A DNA stretch of 40,712 nt from Bacteroidota bacterium (lineage in GTDB: Bacteria; Bacteroidota; Bacteroidia; AKYH767-A; OLB10), in contig CANFIN010000013.1 of assembly GCA_947447155.1 (NCBI GenBank), forward strand, positions 1-40,712. Reading direction: 5' to 3'. The notes under the pieces are model-generated. The model made no database searches, was not told the origin of the DNA, and saw nothing but the letters and a program-made list of their open reading frames with translations. Every line of letters begins with the position of its first letter. Position 1 is the first letter of the stretch. Positions 1 to 9,649 of this stretch are shown in pieces. The translations under genes and the position numbers were made by a program.

Positions 1-3000
1 GGTCTAGCTGGAATACCCGAAGAAAATATTGATGGTCGCTCGGAAACTTGCGGCGCAGTGCTGTTACTTGAGAATCGGAATGTAATATCAGCCACAGGGA
101 AATTAGCAGCAGGGTTTTGAGGACCTGTTTTACCTATCATCCAATAACGATCTACTGCATTAGCTGCATTGGACGCAGTTGAGTTAAACATATCAATATG
201 TGATACTGTTGGGGGATCAGGCAAGGTGTTGCCTGACCAGTATTTAGTACCTGCTTTAAATATTCCCATGTCACCTTGTTTATGTAGGAATGTTAATGGG
301 ATATATGTAATTGCAGGAACTGCATTCGTTGTATCAACTCGATTTCCAAATGGAATAGTACGCAATGATGCAGGTGCAACGTACGAACCTATTGTCCAAT
401 TTACAATTGAATTTGCGTTTTCACTAATTAATAAACCTGTGCCTAATGTTGCTGTTCCTTGTACTAATCGTGAGAAAGCCGCTGGATTAGACCATGTCAT
501 GTTTAATTGTTTACCATTCATTACCATCTGGCCCGTTCCTAAAAAGAAGGTATCTTGGATAGAAACGGTATCGTTATTAAGATAAATAGCACGGTTAGCA
601 GCCGACTTAGCCATACTAAACGTATAAAAAGATACTGGCTTTGTTCCAGAGATGTATTGTGTTAGTGAACTATCCATCACAAACAAACTCTTCCCAGCGC
701 TAAAAATACCATTGTTGGTAAAACTACCTTGCACAACCACCTTCGGTTTACCATAGGTACGCTCCCATATAAAGGTTGCATTTGGGCGAAGGGTGTTGAA
801 GGCACTTACGGTGTTGGCCACGTTAGCAACTGGACTTCCATTAGCTGTAATATCTGTGGCAACTTGCCCAATAAAAGAACCGGCAACTGGAGCTGCAGCA
901 ACAGATGACGCCAATCTTCCTAATACCAATGTCGAATTTCTTCCCGTAGATTGCGTAATATCGATATAGTCATTATTTGATGTTCCGTTACCGCCAGCAT
1001 TGGAAAATGTGTATTGAATTACCAAATTACTGGTTCCATCCCATACAATCGGTGTTCCTAGGGTAAATGTATTTACTCCATAAACTATTGGCTGACTAGC
1101 ATTCGTATAGGCTGTTGTTACTCCATTAATAGGAACCGTACTGGTGAACGCTGTTGGAACAGCTCCACTACATATATATCCAATATTAAAGTTAGCATAA
1201 TAACGAATTGGAGTTGTTAAGTCGTTGTTTTTTACATTCAGTTGTATTGCAGTAATTTTATCTCCTCCCTGTAATCCTAATAATAACAGGTCGCTAGCAA
1301 GATAGATTATCTGCGATTGAGCAGCTTTATAGGTCTTTCCGCACAATGGTGTCATATTGTAGTTTAACAGCGTTCCTGTTGAGTTCGGGAATACGGCATT
1401 ATTGATTGGCGTTTTGGTACCCACTACATTAATATAACCACTGTTATTTAAGTTTCCTGCAATTTTTAAAGTGGTTGCATTAGGAAGTGGGGCATCAATG
1501 TATAATGAATCCTGGCTAGAAATAGTCAACGATTTACAATTTGCTGCAACACCAGATTTTATTATCGGATATATATAAGGTCTTGTACCTGGATTTACGA
1601 TTGATTTATCTATAACTGTAGAGTCCGTCATTGTTGGAACAGAAGGACACCAGTTTGCTGGGTTATTCCAATCACTTGTATTGCCTAACCATAATTTATA
1701 AGAAGCACTGCAATTAGGAATAATGGTTACCACAAAATCTTCACACTCCCCATAGGTGGCTGCGGTACATGGCGTCATAGTAGCTGCTGAGGATGCATAA
1801 ACTTCTCTTACACGCAAACGCGTTGATCCTTGAAAAGGAGCTGGAATAGATCCCGTTGAAGGTACAGTGAATGACCATGTTGCTGTACCATTGGCAAGTA
1901 AACTAGCAAATCCCAAGCGCTCACCTGTATACGAGCTCGCACCTGCAGTACCGGTCCATGTCATTGGTAAATTATCAAATACGCCATCGCGGTTAAAATC
2001 TATCCATGCAGAAATTCCATTATTACCAGACCATGTACCCACTTTAACAGTAATAGAATAAGTTATTCCCTGTTGTAGTGTAACACTATTACCAGCTAAT
2101 ACAGGATTACGATATTCATAATCGGGCGGGTGACTTGTAAATGGGCAAGCTGGAAAACAAGTCACGCTAGGAGGAAATGTTGTTTGCGTAGTAGGACTAT
2201 TAGGAACAGATGCTGTTGCTAAATTTACGCCATTACCAATGTTGGTTCCTCCATAACCAATTAAAGAAACCCCTGCTACATAATCATTATTTGTATAGGT
2301 CGCCCATGAAGTCCCAACCGTATAGCTTGGGAGGCAATAAGGGATATCTATCTGACAAGCTCCTGCCAATGTGAAAGTAGTAGTTAGTGCCGATGTACAT
2401 GTTGAAGCGTCTGCCCCTGAACTTGGACAACTATTAGGACCTCCTCCTACAACTGCTCCCCTAAAATCACCATCCAAATAATCACCTCCAACTGCCGCAG
2501 GTTTTAAATCATATACCAACCAGAAATAGGTAGTATCATATTCCAAATAGAAGCAGCTCCCTGACGCATTTTGAAAATCGAGATTGGTTCCTACTCCTGT
2601 TAATGTTGAGCCAAAAGTGCTTTTTGGGTAAGAAGCTCCAGCAATCCCTGTGGTACTCGGGAATGGAGTGACATAGGAGCTATTGAATTGCTCATATCCT
2701 CCTGTATAGTAAATTTTTGCATTTAATATGTCTGTTGAAGCATTACTCGAACCATTGGTATTGAATAAAAGAGAGTCTAATTTGACGGGGTTGTTGGTTC
2801 CTGCTGTTGTTAATGCTCCGCAACCTGAGTTACCCCCTACCACACAACGAACACCCAATATCCATTGGTTAGTTGCTCCAGCTGAGGTAGTCGCTGCATT
2901 TTGTTGTAATAAATCAAATTTAACATCTGTGGCAAGCATTGCTGCTGGATAAGTATTAACCGTAAAATTATCTAGATACATATTGTTACCAATCGCCGTA

Positions 3001-3656
3001 ATACCACGAATTATAAAGTAATTGCGTTTAGTATTGTAAGTCGCTGCAGGCAATGTGAATTTATATTCGTACCAATTACCAGTAGCAACACTAGGAGCCA
3101 TAGTAGATAAACGATTAATTACATTTGTCCCAGCTTGATGATTGATAGGTGTTAATGTTGCACCATTGCCAGGAGAAACACCCGACCAAAATACTTCTAA
3201 GCGATCATTATTGGAAGGAAAAACATTATCACGATAAACCCAGAAACTAAGGGTTGGATTCACTCCAGCATTATTACTAAAGTCGAATGATTTAGAAATA
3301 ATATATGCGGTATCTGTACTAGACACAAATGAGTTTAACATAATCACATTTGCTCCACCACCAACTCCCGAAATAGTAGTTGCTGAGAAAGAAGTACCAC
3401 TGGCTGGATAACCGACATTAAGGGCTGGTGCAACTGGATTTGCTGTAGTAGCCGCTGATATTCTTGTGAATTCGGCAACAATACCCTTTCGCGCTTTCCA
3501 ACCTGGCATTGGGAAAAATCCAGATTCGGCACTTTCAGTTTGAGTTACAACCTGTGCTCTAACATCCATTGTACCAAAAGAAATTAAAATCAAAAGGAGA
3601 ATCATAACGGAGTTCAATCCTTTTTTTAAATAGCTAAACTTGTAGTTGATTTTCAT
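1..3656 (-). CDS. Large secreted multidomain surface protein with GEVED-type domain; C-terminus lies beyond the left edge (about 1218 codons visible)
   Basis: ATG on the minus strand at 3656..3654. Translation MKINYKFSYLKKGLNSVMILLLILISFGTMDVRAQVVTQTES... has a signal peptide. I saw no in-frame stop down to position 3 (...AANAVDRYWMIGKTGPQNPAANFPVADITFRFSSNS...). Contains a GEVED-like motif (SGNNGISAWIDFNRDGVFDN...ERLGFAS...TRLRVREVY) and a 'LGNTSDWNNPANWCPSVPT' domain. Absent from the ORF track because it has no stop inside the window. Confidence 0.88.
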   Translation of the reverse strand, partial: MKINYKFSYLKKGLNSVMILLLILISFGTMDVRAQVVTQTESAESGFFPMPGWKARKGIVAEFTRISAATTANPVAPALNVGYPASGTSFSATTISGVGGGANVIMLNSFVSSTDTAYIISKSFDFSNNAGVNPTLSFWVYRDNVFPSNNDRLEVFWSGVSPGNGATLTPINHQAGTNVINRLSTMAPSVATGNWYEYKFTLPAATYNTKRNYFIIRGITAIGNNMYLDNFTVNTYPAAMLATDVKFDLLQQNAATTSAGATNQWILGVRCVVGGNSGCGALTTAGTNNPVKLDSLLFNTNGSSNASTDILNAKIYYTGGYEQFNSSYVTPFPSTTGIAGASYPKSTFGSTLTGVGTNLDFQNASGSCFYLEYDTTYFWLVYDLKPAAVGGDYLDGDFRGAVVGGGPNSCPSSGADASTCTSALTTTFTLAGACQIDIPYCLPSYTVGTSWATYTNNDYVAGVSLIGYGGTNIGNGVNLATASVPNSPTTQTTFPPSVTCFPACPFTSHPPDYEYRNPVLAGNSVTLQQGITYSITVKVGTWSGNNGISAWIDFNRDGVFDNLPMTWTGTAGASSYTGERLGFASLLANGTATWSFTVPSTGSIPAPFQGSTRLRVREVYASSAATMTPCTAATYGECEDFVVTIIPNCSASYKLWLGNTSDWNNPANWCPSVPTMTDSTVIDKSIVNPGTRPYIYPIIKSGVAANCKSLTISSQDSLYIDAPLPNATTLKIAGNLNNSGYINVVGTKTPINNAVFPNSTGTLLNYNMTPLCGKTYKAAQSQIIYLASDLLLLGLQGGDKITAIQLNVKNNDLTTPIRYYANFNIGYICSGAVPTAFTSTVPINGVTTAYTNASQPIVYGVNTFTLGTPIVWDGTSNLVIQYTFSNAGGNGTSNNDYIDITQSTGRNSTLVLGRLASSVAAAPVAGSFIGQVATDITANGSPVANVANTVSAFNTLRPNATFIWERTYGKPKVVVQGSFTNNGIFSAGKSLFVMDSSLTQYISGTKPVSFYTFSMAKSAANRAIYLNNDTVSIQDTFFLGTGQMVMNGKQLNMTWSNPAAFSRLVQGTATLGTGLLISENANSIVNWTIGSYVAPASLRTIPFGNRVDTTNAVPAITYIPLTFLHKQGDMGIFKAGTKYWSGNTLPDPPTVSHIDMFNSTASNAANAVDRYWMIGKTGPQNPAANFPVADITFRFSSNSTAPQVSERPSIFSSGIPAR

Positions 3657-4014
3657 ACGCAATAATATTTTTTACTAGATAAACAATCAACCGAAACTAA
3701 ATAATTCAGATGATGGTTTGATGTTTTTATTTACTTAATTGTGAAATGTCGTTAACATTTCAGTGGAAGTATTTATTCCAATTTGGAGGTAAATATAAAA
3801 ATCTGAGTTGTATTTATCAAGTGTTCTAATGAGTAAATGGTTAGTAATTTCTCCAAATCCCTTTATCAATTGGTCAAAGTACCGTTTCTATAGGCGAATC
3901 CCTGTTAACTAGGGTAATTTCTGAAATGATACAACAAGATTGTTTTTCAATTAATTAAGCTTATTATTGGATATTTTTCAGTTTATCTTATTTCGTTTTA
4001 CCTTCGCGAGTTCA

Positions 4015-5331
4015 ATGAAACCGATTTTCACAAAAAAAGTTACAATAGCTGAGCAAAAAGACATAGCTCTGCATTTAAATCAATTGGGCATTAACCAAAA
4101 CCACTTTTCTATATTTGAAACACAGCTTAATAATGACTCAAATAAAACATATGATTTAATCGCAGGATTAGGCGATAAAAAAACATTTAAGCTTAAACAT
4201 AAAAGTCTTAATTCTGTTGATGAATTCTTAAGTAATTCAGTAAACGATTGGAAATTTATTCAAATTAATTATAATTTGTATAAATCTATATATACCGAAT
4301 TGCCGTCTGACAAAAAAACATCTTTTGAGTTTGACCTAATCACAATTATTGTCCCAGAAACAGTTGTAACAATTAAAAATGATGAATTATCGATTTACAG
4401 TGAAGATGCGTCTGCTTTTGATCTAATTTTAAATGGTATCGACAATAAGCCAACGATAGGTAACAAACAAAATAATAAGCTTTTAAAATTTACAACTTTT
4501 CAAGAATACTTGCTTCAATTTAATAAAATACAAAATCACTTAAAGCGCGGGGATATTTACGAAGTTAATTATTGTATTCCTTTTATAATAAAAACCAATC
4601 AGCTTAACTTAATTGATATATATAACAAACAAAAAAACATCTCTCCTGCACCATTTACATCATTTGTAAAATGTGAAAACGATTTTATACTTTGTGCCAG
4701 CCCTGAGCGATTTATTCAAAAATCTGGTTCGAAAATTACTTGTCAGCCTATGAAAGGAACCATAAAAAAATCAGATAATGAAGAAGAAAATGAAGCACTA
4801 AAATCAAAGCTATCAATAAGTGAAAAAGAACGGGCCGAAAATGTAATGATTGTAGATTTAACGCGTAACGATCTAAGTAAAATTGCTGAAAAATCAAGTA
4901 TTACAGTTAAAGAATTGTTTGGCATCTATGAATTCCCACATGTATTTCAAATGATATCAACTATTGAAGCCAATATAAAGCAGAATACTCTATTTTCAGA
5001 GATATTAAAAGCTCTTTTCCCAATGGGATCTATGACTGGCGCCCCAAAAATGAATGCGATTAAAATAATTGATGAGGTTGAGAGCTTTTCGAGGGACTTA
5101 TTCAGTGGCTCCATCGGATATATAGACCCAAAAGGGGATTTTGATTTTAACGTTGTTATTAGAAGTATTTTATATAACCAAGAAAAACAAGAAGCGCTGG
5201 TTGCGGCAGGTGGAGCAATTACAATACACTGTAATGCTGAAGATGAGTATAAAGAATGCCTTCTTAAAGCAAACGCTAATTTAAAATTACTTGGCATTGA
5301 CCAATCTGACTTAAATTTGCAACAAGCATGA
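4015..5331 (+). CDS. pabB: Chorismate-binding enzyme, aminodeoxychorismate synthase component I (PabB-like)
   Basis: Motifs CASPERF, QPMKGTIKK, ENVMIVDLTRNDL, FPMGSMTGAPK, FSGSIGYI. The ORF track begins at a TTG (3967); the in-frame ATG at 4015 is the likelier start. Confidence 0.85.
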   Translation: MKPIFTKKVTIAEQKDIALHLNQLGINQNHFSIFETQLNNDSNKTYDLIAGLGDKKTFKLKHKSLNSVDEFLSNSVNDWKFIQINYNLYKSIYTELPSDKKTSFEFDLITIIVPETVVTIKNDELSIYSEDASAFDLILNGIDNKPTIGNKQNNKLLKFTTFQEYLLQFNKIQNHLKRGDIYEVNYCIPFIIKTNQLNLIDIYNKQKNISPAPFTSFVKCENDFILCASPERFIQKSGSKITCQPMKGTIKKSDNEEENEALKSKLSISEKERAENVMIVDLTRNDLSKIAEKSSITVKELFGIYEFPHVFQMISTIEANIKQNTLFSEILKALFPMGSMTGAPKMNAIKIIDEVESFSRDLFSGSIGYIDPKGDFDFNVVIRSILYNQEKQEALVAAGGAITIHCNAEDEYKECLLKANANLKLLGIDQSDLNLQQA

Positions 5332-6668
5332 AGTCGGATTTAACAATAGAAAATGAAGTAGCCACTATTTTAAAGAGCGCAAGTTCTTCAAAAATAGTAT
5401 TGGCTGTCTCTGGCGGCATTGATTCAATGGTGTTGTTACATCTTTTAAAAAAGTTTTCTACAAAATTCGAAGTTGCTCATTGCAATTTTAATTTAAGAGG
5501 AGAAGAAAGTGAGAAAGATTATCTGTTTGTAAAAAAGATATCCCTTCAAAATGATATTGTTTTTAATGGGACAAAGTTCGAAACACAATCATTTGCAAAG
5601 CAAAACGGCATATCTATTCAGATGGCCGCTAGAGATCTTCGTTATAAATGGTTCAATGAAATAATTCAAAACAAAAAACTGGATTTATTAGTTACAGCAC
5701 ATCATAAAGACGATCAGATTGAAACACTTTTGTTGAATTTATTTAGAGGTAAAGGAAATTTTTCATGGGAAGGAATGCATGTATTCCAAAACAAAATTGT
5801 GCGACCATTATTGAATTTTTCTAAGCAGGAACTGATTGCTTATGCGATAGAAAACAAAATTGAATGGAGAGAGGACAGCAGTAATGAAAAATCGGAGTAT
5901 CAACGAAACTACCTTCGCAACGAGTTAATTCCACAACTTGCAAAACAATTTCCTTCTCTCGAGAACAACTTATTGCAATTTGCAGAAATAAACAAGTATA
6001 ACAATTCTATACTTCGTCGTTTTATCAATCAAAAGAAAAAAGAACTTTGTAAAATAGAAGGGGCTTTTCTAAAAATAAATTGCGACTTATTGAAACATGA
6101 AGATGATCCTGAAATGCTATTATTCCATCTGATTCATTCCTACGGTTTCAATCTTGAAAATTGCATACAATTGCTCCAATCTGTAAACAGCTCGGGGAAG
6201 AAATTTTTCAGTAAAAATTATATTGCATTGATTGACCGGAAAAATATTCTGATTAAAAAAAGTGAAGTAAAAAATAATCCATCTATAATTATTGGCGACA
6301 GCTTTAATAGCGTAACATATAACGACTATTTATTTCAATTTTCTGAAATAAAAAACCAACAAATAGAATTAAAAACAAATTTAAAATCGATTGCCCTAAT
6401 TGATAAGGCATTGATTACTGAACAGCTTGAAATAAGAACCTACAGAGAAGGCGATTATTTTCATCCTTTAGGTATGAGTGGAAAAAAACTACTGAGCGAT
6501 TTTTTTATTGATGAGAAAATAAACGATTTTTTAAAAACAGAAATTCCATTGCTTTGTTGTGACGGTAAAATTATTTGGGTTGCAGGCTTTCGACTAGATG
6601 ACCGATTTAAAGTTACTGAAAACACCACCTCAATATTGAGAGTAGAATTATCTGTAGCTAATTCATAG
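5328..6668 (+). CDS. tilS: tRNA(Ile)-lysidine synthase
   Basis: N-terminal PP-loop VLAVSGGIDSMVLLHLL; HHKDDQIETLLLNLFRG motif; C-terminal TilS domain (RTYREGDYFHPLGMSGKKLLSDFFID). ATGA overlap with the upstream gene. Confidence 0.93.
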   Translation: MKSDLTIENEVATILKSASSSKIVLAVSGGIDSMVLLHLLKKFSTKFEVAHCNFNLRGEESEKDYLFVKKISLQNDIVFNGTKFETQSFAKQNGISIQMAARDLRYKWFNEIIQNKKLDLLVTAHHKDDQIETLLLNLFRGKGNFSWEGMHVFQNKIVRPLLNFSKQELIAYAIENKIEWREDSSNEKSEYQRNYLRNELIPQLAKQFPSLENNLLQFAEINKYNNSILRRFINQKKKELCKIEGAFLKINCDLLKHEDDPEMLLFHLIHSYGFNLENCIQLLQSVNSSGKKFFSKNYIALIDRKNILIKKSEVKNNPSIIIGDSFNSVTYNDYLFQFSEIKNQQIELKTNLKSIALIDKALITEQLEIRTYREGDYFHPLGMSGKKLLSDFFIDEKINDFLKTEIPLLCCDGKIIWVAGFRLDDRFKVTENTTSILRVELSVANS

Positions 6669-6758
6669 ATTCAATTTCAACAATTAACCTCTTTTTAAAG
6701 CAACATCCTTTCGCTGAAAGGTATTAAATCCTTATTTTTGCGCCTCAAACAATTAACT

Positions 6759-7733
6759 ATGCAAAGAGGACCTATTTCACAATTCATGGAGAAGCATTAC
6801 TTACATTTCAATGCTGCTGCCATGGTAGATGCTGCCAAAGGATATGAAACACACTTATTAGAAGGTGGGAAAATGATGATTACGCTAGCAGGTGCGATGA
6901 GCACTGCCGAGTTAGGAATATCGTTAGCCGATATGATTAGAGAAGGGAAATTAGACATTATATCATGCACAGGAGCGAATCTGGAGGAAGATATCATGAA
7001 TTTAGTAGCTCACTCACATTACAAGCGTGTTCCACATTATCGTGATTTAAGTCCGCAAGATGAATGGGAATTATTGGAAGGAGGTTATAATCGTGTAACA
7101 GACACCTGTATTCCTGAAGAAGAGGCTTTTCGCAGAATTCAAAAACATATTTTCAAGCAATGGAAAGATGCTCAAGATGCGGGTGAAAGATTTTTCCCTC
7201 ATGAATATATGTACAAGATGCTTTTAAGCAAAGAAATGGAGCAGTATTATGAAATTGATCCAAAAAATAGCTGGATGATTGCTGCTGCAGAAAGAAATTT
7301 GCCGATTATTGTTCCTGGTTGGGAAGATAGCACGATGGGAAATATTTTTGCGTCATACTGTATTAAAGGAATATTAAATCCATCCACCATGAAAAGTGGA
7401 ATTGAATACATGACATGGTTAGCAGATTGGTACATTAAAAATTCAGAAGGCAAAGGAGTAGGATTTTTCCAGATTGGTGGTGGTATTGCCGGCGACTTCC
7501 CTATTTGTGTTGTTCCAATGTTATATCAGGATATGGAGATGGAGAACATTCCATTCTGGAGTTATTTCTGTCAGATAAGTGATTCGACAACAAGTTATGG
7601 ATCTTATTCGGGAGCAGTTCCAAATGAAAAAATTACTTGGGGTAAATTAGACATACATACGCCAAAATTTATTGTTGAATCAGATGCTTCAATTGTTGCA
7701 CCCTTAATTTTTGCGTGGATATTAAAACAGTAA
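6759..7733 (+). CDS. Deoxyhypusine synthase family protein (bacterial DHS-like)
   Basis: TLAGAMSTAELGISLADMIREGKLDIISCTGANLEEDI and C-terminal ITWGKLDIHTPKFIVESDASIVAPLIFAWIL, matching the DHS WGK active-site segment. ATG at 6759, downstream of the tracked TTG. Confidence 0.87.
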   Translation: MQRGPISQFMEKHYLHFNAAAMVDAAKGYETHLLEGGKMMITLAGAMSTAELGISLADMIREGKLDIISCTGANLEEDIMNLVAHSHYKRVPHYRDLSPQDEWELLEGGYNRVTDTCIPEEEAFRRIQKHIFKQWKDAQDAGERFFPHEYMYKMLLSKEMEQYYEIDPKNSWMIAAAERNLPIIVPGWEDSTMGNIFASYCIKGILNPSTMKSGIEYMTWLADWYIKNSEGKGVGFFQIGGGIAGDFPICVVPMLYQDMEMENIPFWSYFCQISDSTTSYGSYSGAVPNEKITWGKLDIHTPKFIVESDASIVAPLIFAWILKQ

Positions 7734-7754
7734 TTTTTACGTTAGCTGCAAATC

Positions 7755-8492
7755 ATGTCTGATTCATTAATTATAATACCTACTTATAACGAGAAAGAAA
7801 ACATCGGTAGAATGTTAACTAACTTGATGTCGCTTCCGTTTGCGTTTGATGTATTAGTCATTGATGATAATTCCAAAGACGGAACAGCAACCATCGTAAA
7901 AGATCACATACAACAGTTCCCAAATCGAATTTTCATTGAAGAAAGAAGTGGGAAGTTAGGTTTGGGAACTGCTTATATACATGGTTTTAAATGGGCATTA
8001 CAAAAAAATTACGATTTTATTTTTGAAATGGATGCTGACTTTTCTCATAACCCGAATGATTTAATAAGACTTCGCGAAGCTTGCATAAACAACAAAGCTG
8101 ATATGAGTATTGGCTCTCGCTATATTACAGGCGTTAATGTTGTAAACTGGCCGATGGGAAGAGTGATGATGTCGTACTTCGCTTCAATGTATGTACGCAT
8201 TATAACGGGCATGTCTATACGCGATACAACAGCAGGATTTAAATGTTATAATCGAAAAGTATTGGAGTCGATCAACTTTGATAAAATCAGGTTTACTGGC
8301 TACGCTTTTCAGATTGAAATGAAATTTGCTGCCTGGAAATTAGGATTTAAAATTACAGAAGTGCCTATCATTTTTACGGATCGCAGTGAAGGTCAATCGA
8401 AGATGAGTGGTGGGATTTTTAAAGAAGCGATTTTTGGTGTTTTGTCAATCAAGATAAAATCCTGGTTTAGCAGCTATAAGAAAAAAGATTAA
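7755..8492 (+). CDS. GT2 glycosyltransferase, polyprenol-monophosphomannose synthase-like
   Basis: IIIPTYNEKENIGRML, VIDDNSKDGT, FEMDADFSHNP, DTTAGFKCYNRKVLE, VPIIFTDRSEGQSKMSGGI: dolichyl-phosphate mannosyltransferase family signatures. Confidence 0.88.
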   Translation: MSDSLIIIPTYNEKENIGRMLTNLMSLPFAFDVLVIDDNSKDGTATIVKDHIQQFPNRIFIEERSGKLGLGTAYIHGFKWALQKNYDFIFEMDADFSHNPNDLIRLREACINNKADMSIGSRYITGVNVVNWPMGRVMMSYFASMYVRIITGMSIRDTTAGFKCYNRKVLESINFDKIRFTGYAFQIEMKFAAWKLGFKITEVPIIFTDRSEGQSKMSGGIFKEAIFGVLSIKIKSWFSSYKKKD

Positions 8493-9643
8493 GCAGCTTT
8501 AGACTTTCTAAGCGTAACAAAACCAGCAATACCCATTAATAATGATGCGAGCAAAATCACAAACTTAATTGAAGTTTGAAGTTCATGATTAGGGAAAGCT
8601 AGCATCAAAATAAAAATTGACATGGTAAATCCTATACCACCTAACATTCCTGCACCAGCAATTTTTCTGAAATCACAACCTTCTGGCAGTTTACCTATCC
8701 CCGATTTTACGATCATTTTTGTTGAATAATAAATCCCAACTGGCTTTCCAATTATTAAGCCCAAGAAAACACCAATTGTTGCAGTATTTATCCACTCGCT
8801 CAAAGAAGAGAACTCGAGCTTCATAGCAGTATTTGCAACAGCAAACAATGGCAAGATTAAATAATCAACAGGTATAGTAAGCGAATTCTGCAAACGCTCT
8901 AACGGCGACCCGATACCGCTGCGGTCTTTTAATGGAATAAATAATGCAGTCATAACACCTGCAATTGTTGCGTGAACGCCGGAACATAAAATAAAATACC
9001 ATGATATTAAACCAAGTAATAAATAATAGATTGTATTTTTAATTTTAAGAAAATTCATTGTTATCATCAAACAAAAAACAACTGCTGCATAAATTAAAAA
9101 ATTAAGCATTAATTGATGACTATAAAATATTGCAATGACAATTACAGCTCCTAGATCATCAATAATAGCCAATGACATTAGAAACAATTTTAATCCTGCC
9201 GGAATATTTTTACCTGCCAGACTCAGAATAGCAATTGCAAATGCAATATCAGTTGCCATAGGTATTCCCCATCCATTTGCCGTTGAACTATTGAAATTTA
9301 ATATTAGATAAATTGCTGCGGGCACAACCATCCCTCCTATTGCAGCTACGATAGGGGTTATTGATTTTTTAAATGAGGACAACTCTCCGATTACAAACTC
9401 CCTTTTAATTTCTAATCCTACATGCAAAAAGAAAATCGCCATTAAAAAATCATTAATAACAAAAAGAAGATTTTCTTGATGACCAGAAAAGGAAAATCGA
9501 TTTACATTCCAGAGATCAATATACTTTTCTGAATATGAAGAATTCGATAATATCAAAGATAAAATAGTAACTGCAAGTAACAAAACACCAGTAGAGCGAA
9601 AATAAGAACTCCACTTTATAAATGTATTTTTAATTGCAGTCAT
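8489..9643 (-). CDS. nhaA: Na+/H+ antiporter NhaA
   Basis: FLMAIFFLHVGLEIKREFVIGELS, GWGIPMATDIAFAIAILSL, LFLMSLAIIDDLGAVIVIAIFYS: canonical NhaA motifs. Confidence 0.94.
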   Translation of the reverse strand: MTAIKNTFIKWSSYFRSTGVLLLAVTILSLILSNSSYSEKYIDLWNVNRFSFSGHQENLLFVINDFLMAIFFLHVGLEIKREFVIGELSSFKKSITPIVAAIGGMVVPAAIYLILNFNSSTANGWGIPMATDIAFAIAILSLAGKNIPAGLKLFLMSLAIIDDLGAVIVIAIFYSHQLMLNFLIYAAVVFCLMITMNFLKIKNTIYYLLLGLISWYFILCSGVHATIAGVMTALFIPLKDRSGIGSPLERLQNSLTIPVDYLILPLFAVANTAMKLEFSSLSEWINTATIGVFLGLIIGKPVGIYYSTKMIVKSGIGKLPEGCDFRKIAGAGMLGGIGFTMSIFILMLAFPNHELQTSIKFVILLASLLMGIAGFVTLRKSKAA

Positions 9644-9649
9644 AAGATG

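Noticed and set aside
169-585. Plus-strand ORF of 138 aa, with the other small ORFs at 1867..2061, 2728..2952 and 3344..3532
   Set aside because: They overlap, in other frames, the long minus-strand secreted-protein reading frame. Their translations show no family-like features.
3900-3914. Short inverted repeat CCCTGTTAACTAGGG upstream of pabB
   Set aside because: Only 4-bp outer arms and no duplicate copy; too weak to support a regulatory claim.
4947-5297. Minus-strand 116-aa ORF antisense to pabB
   Set aside because: Shadow ORF within a strongly supported coding gene.
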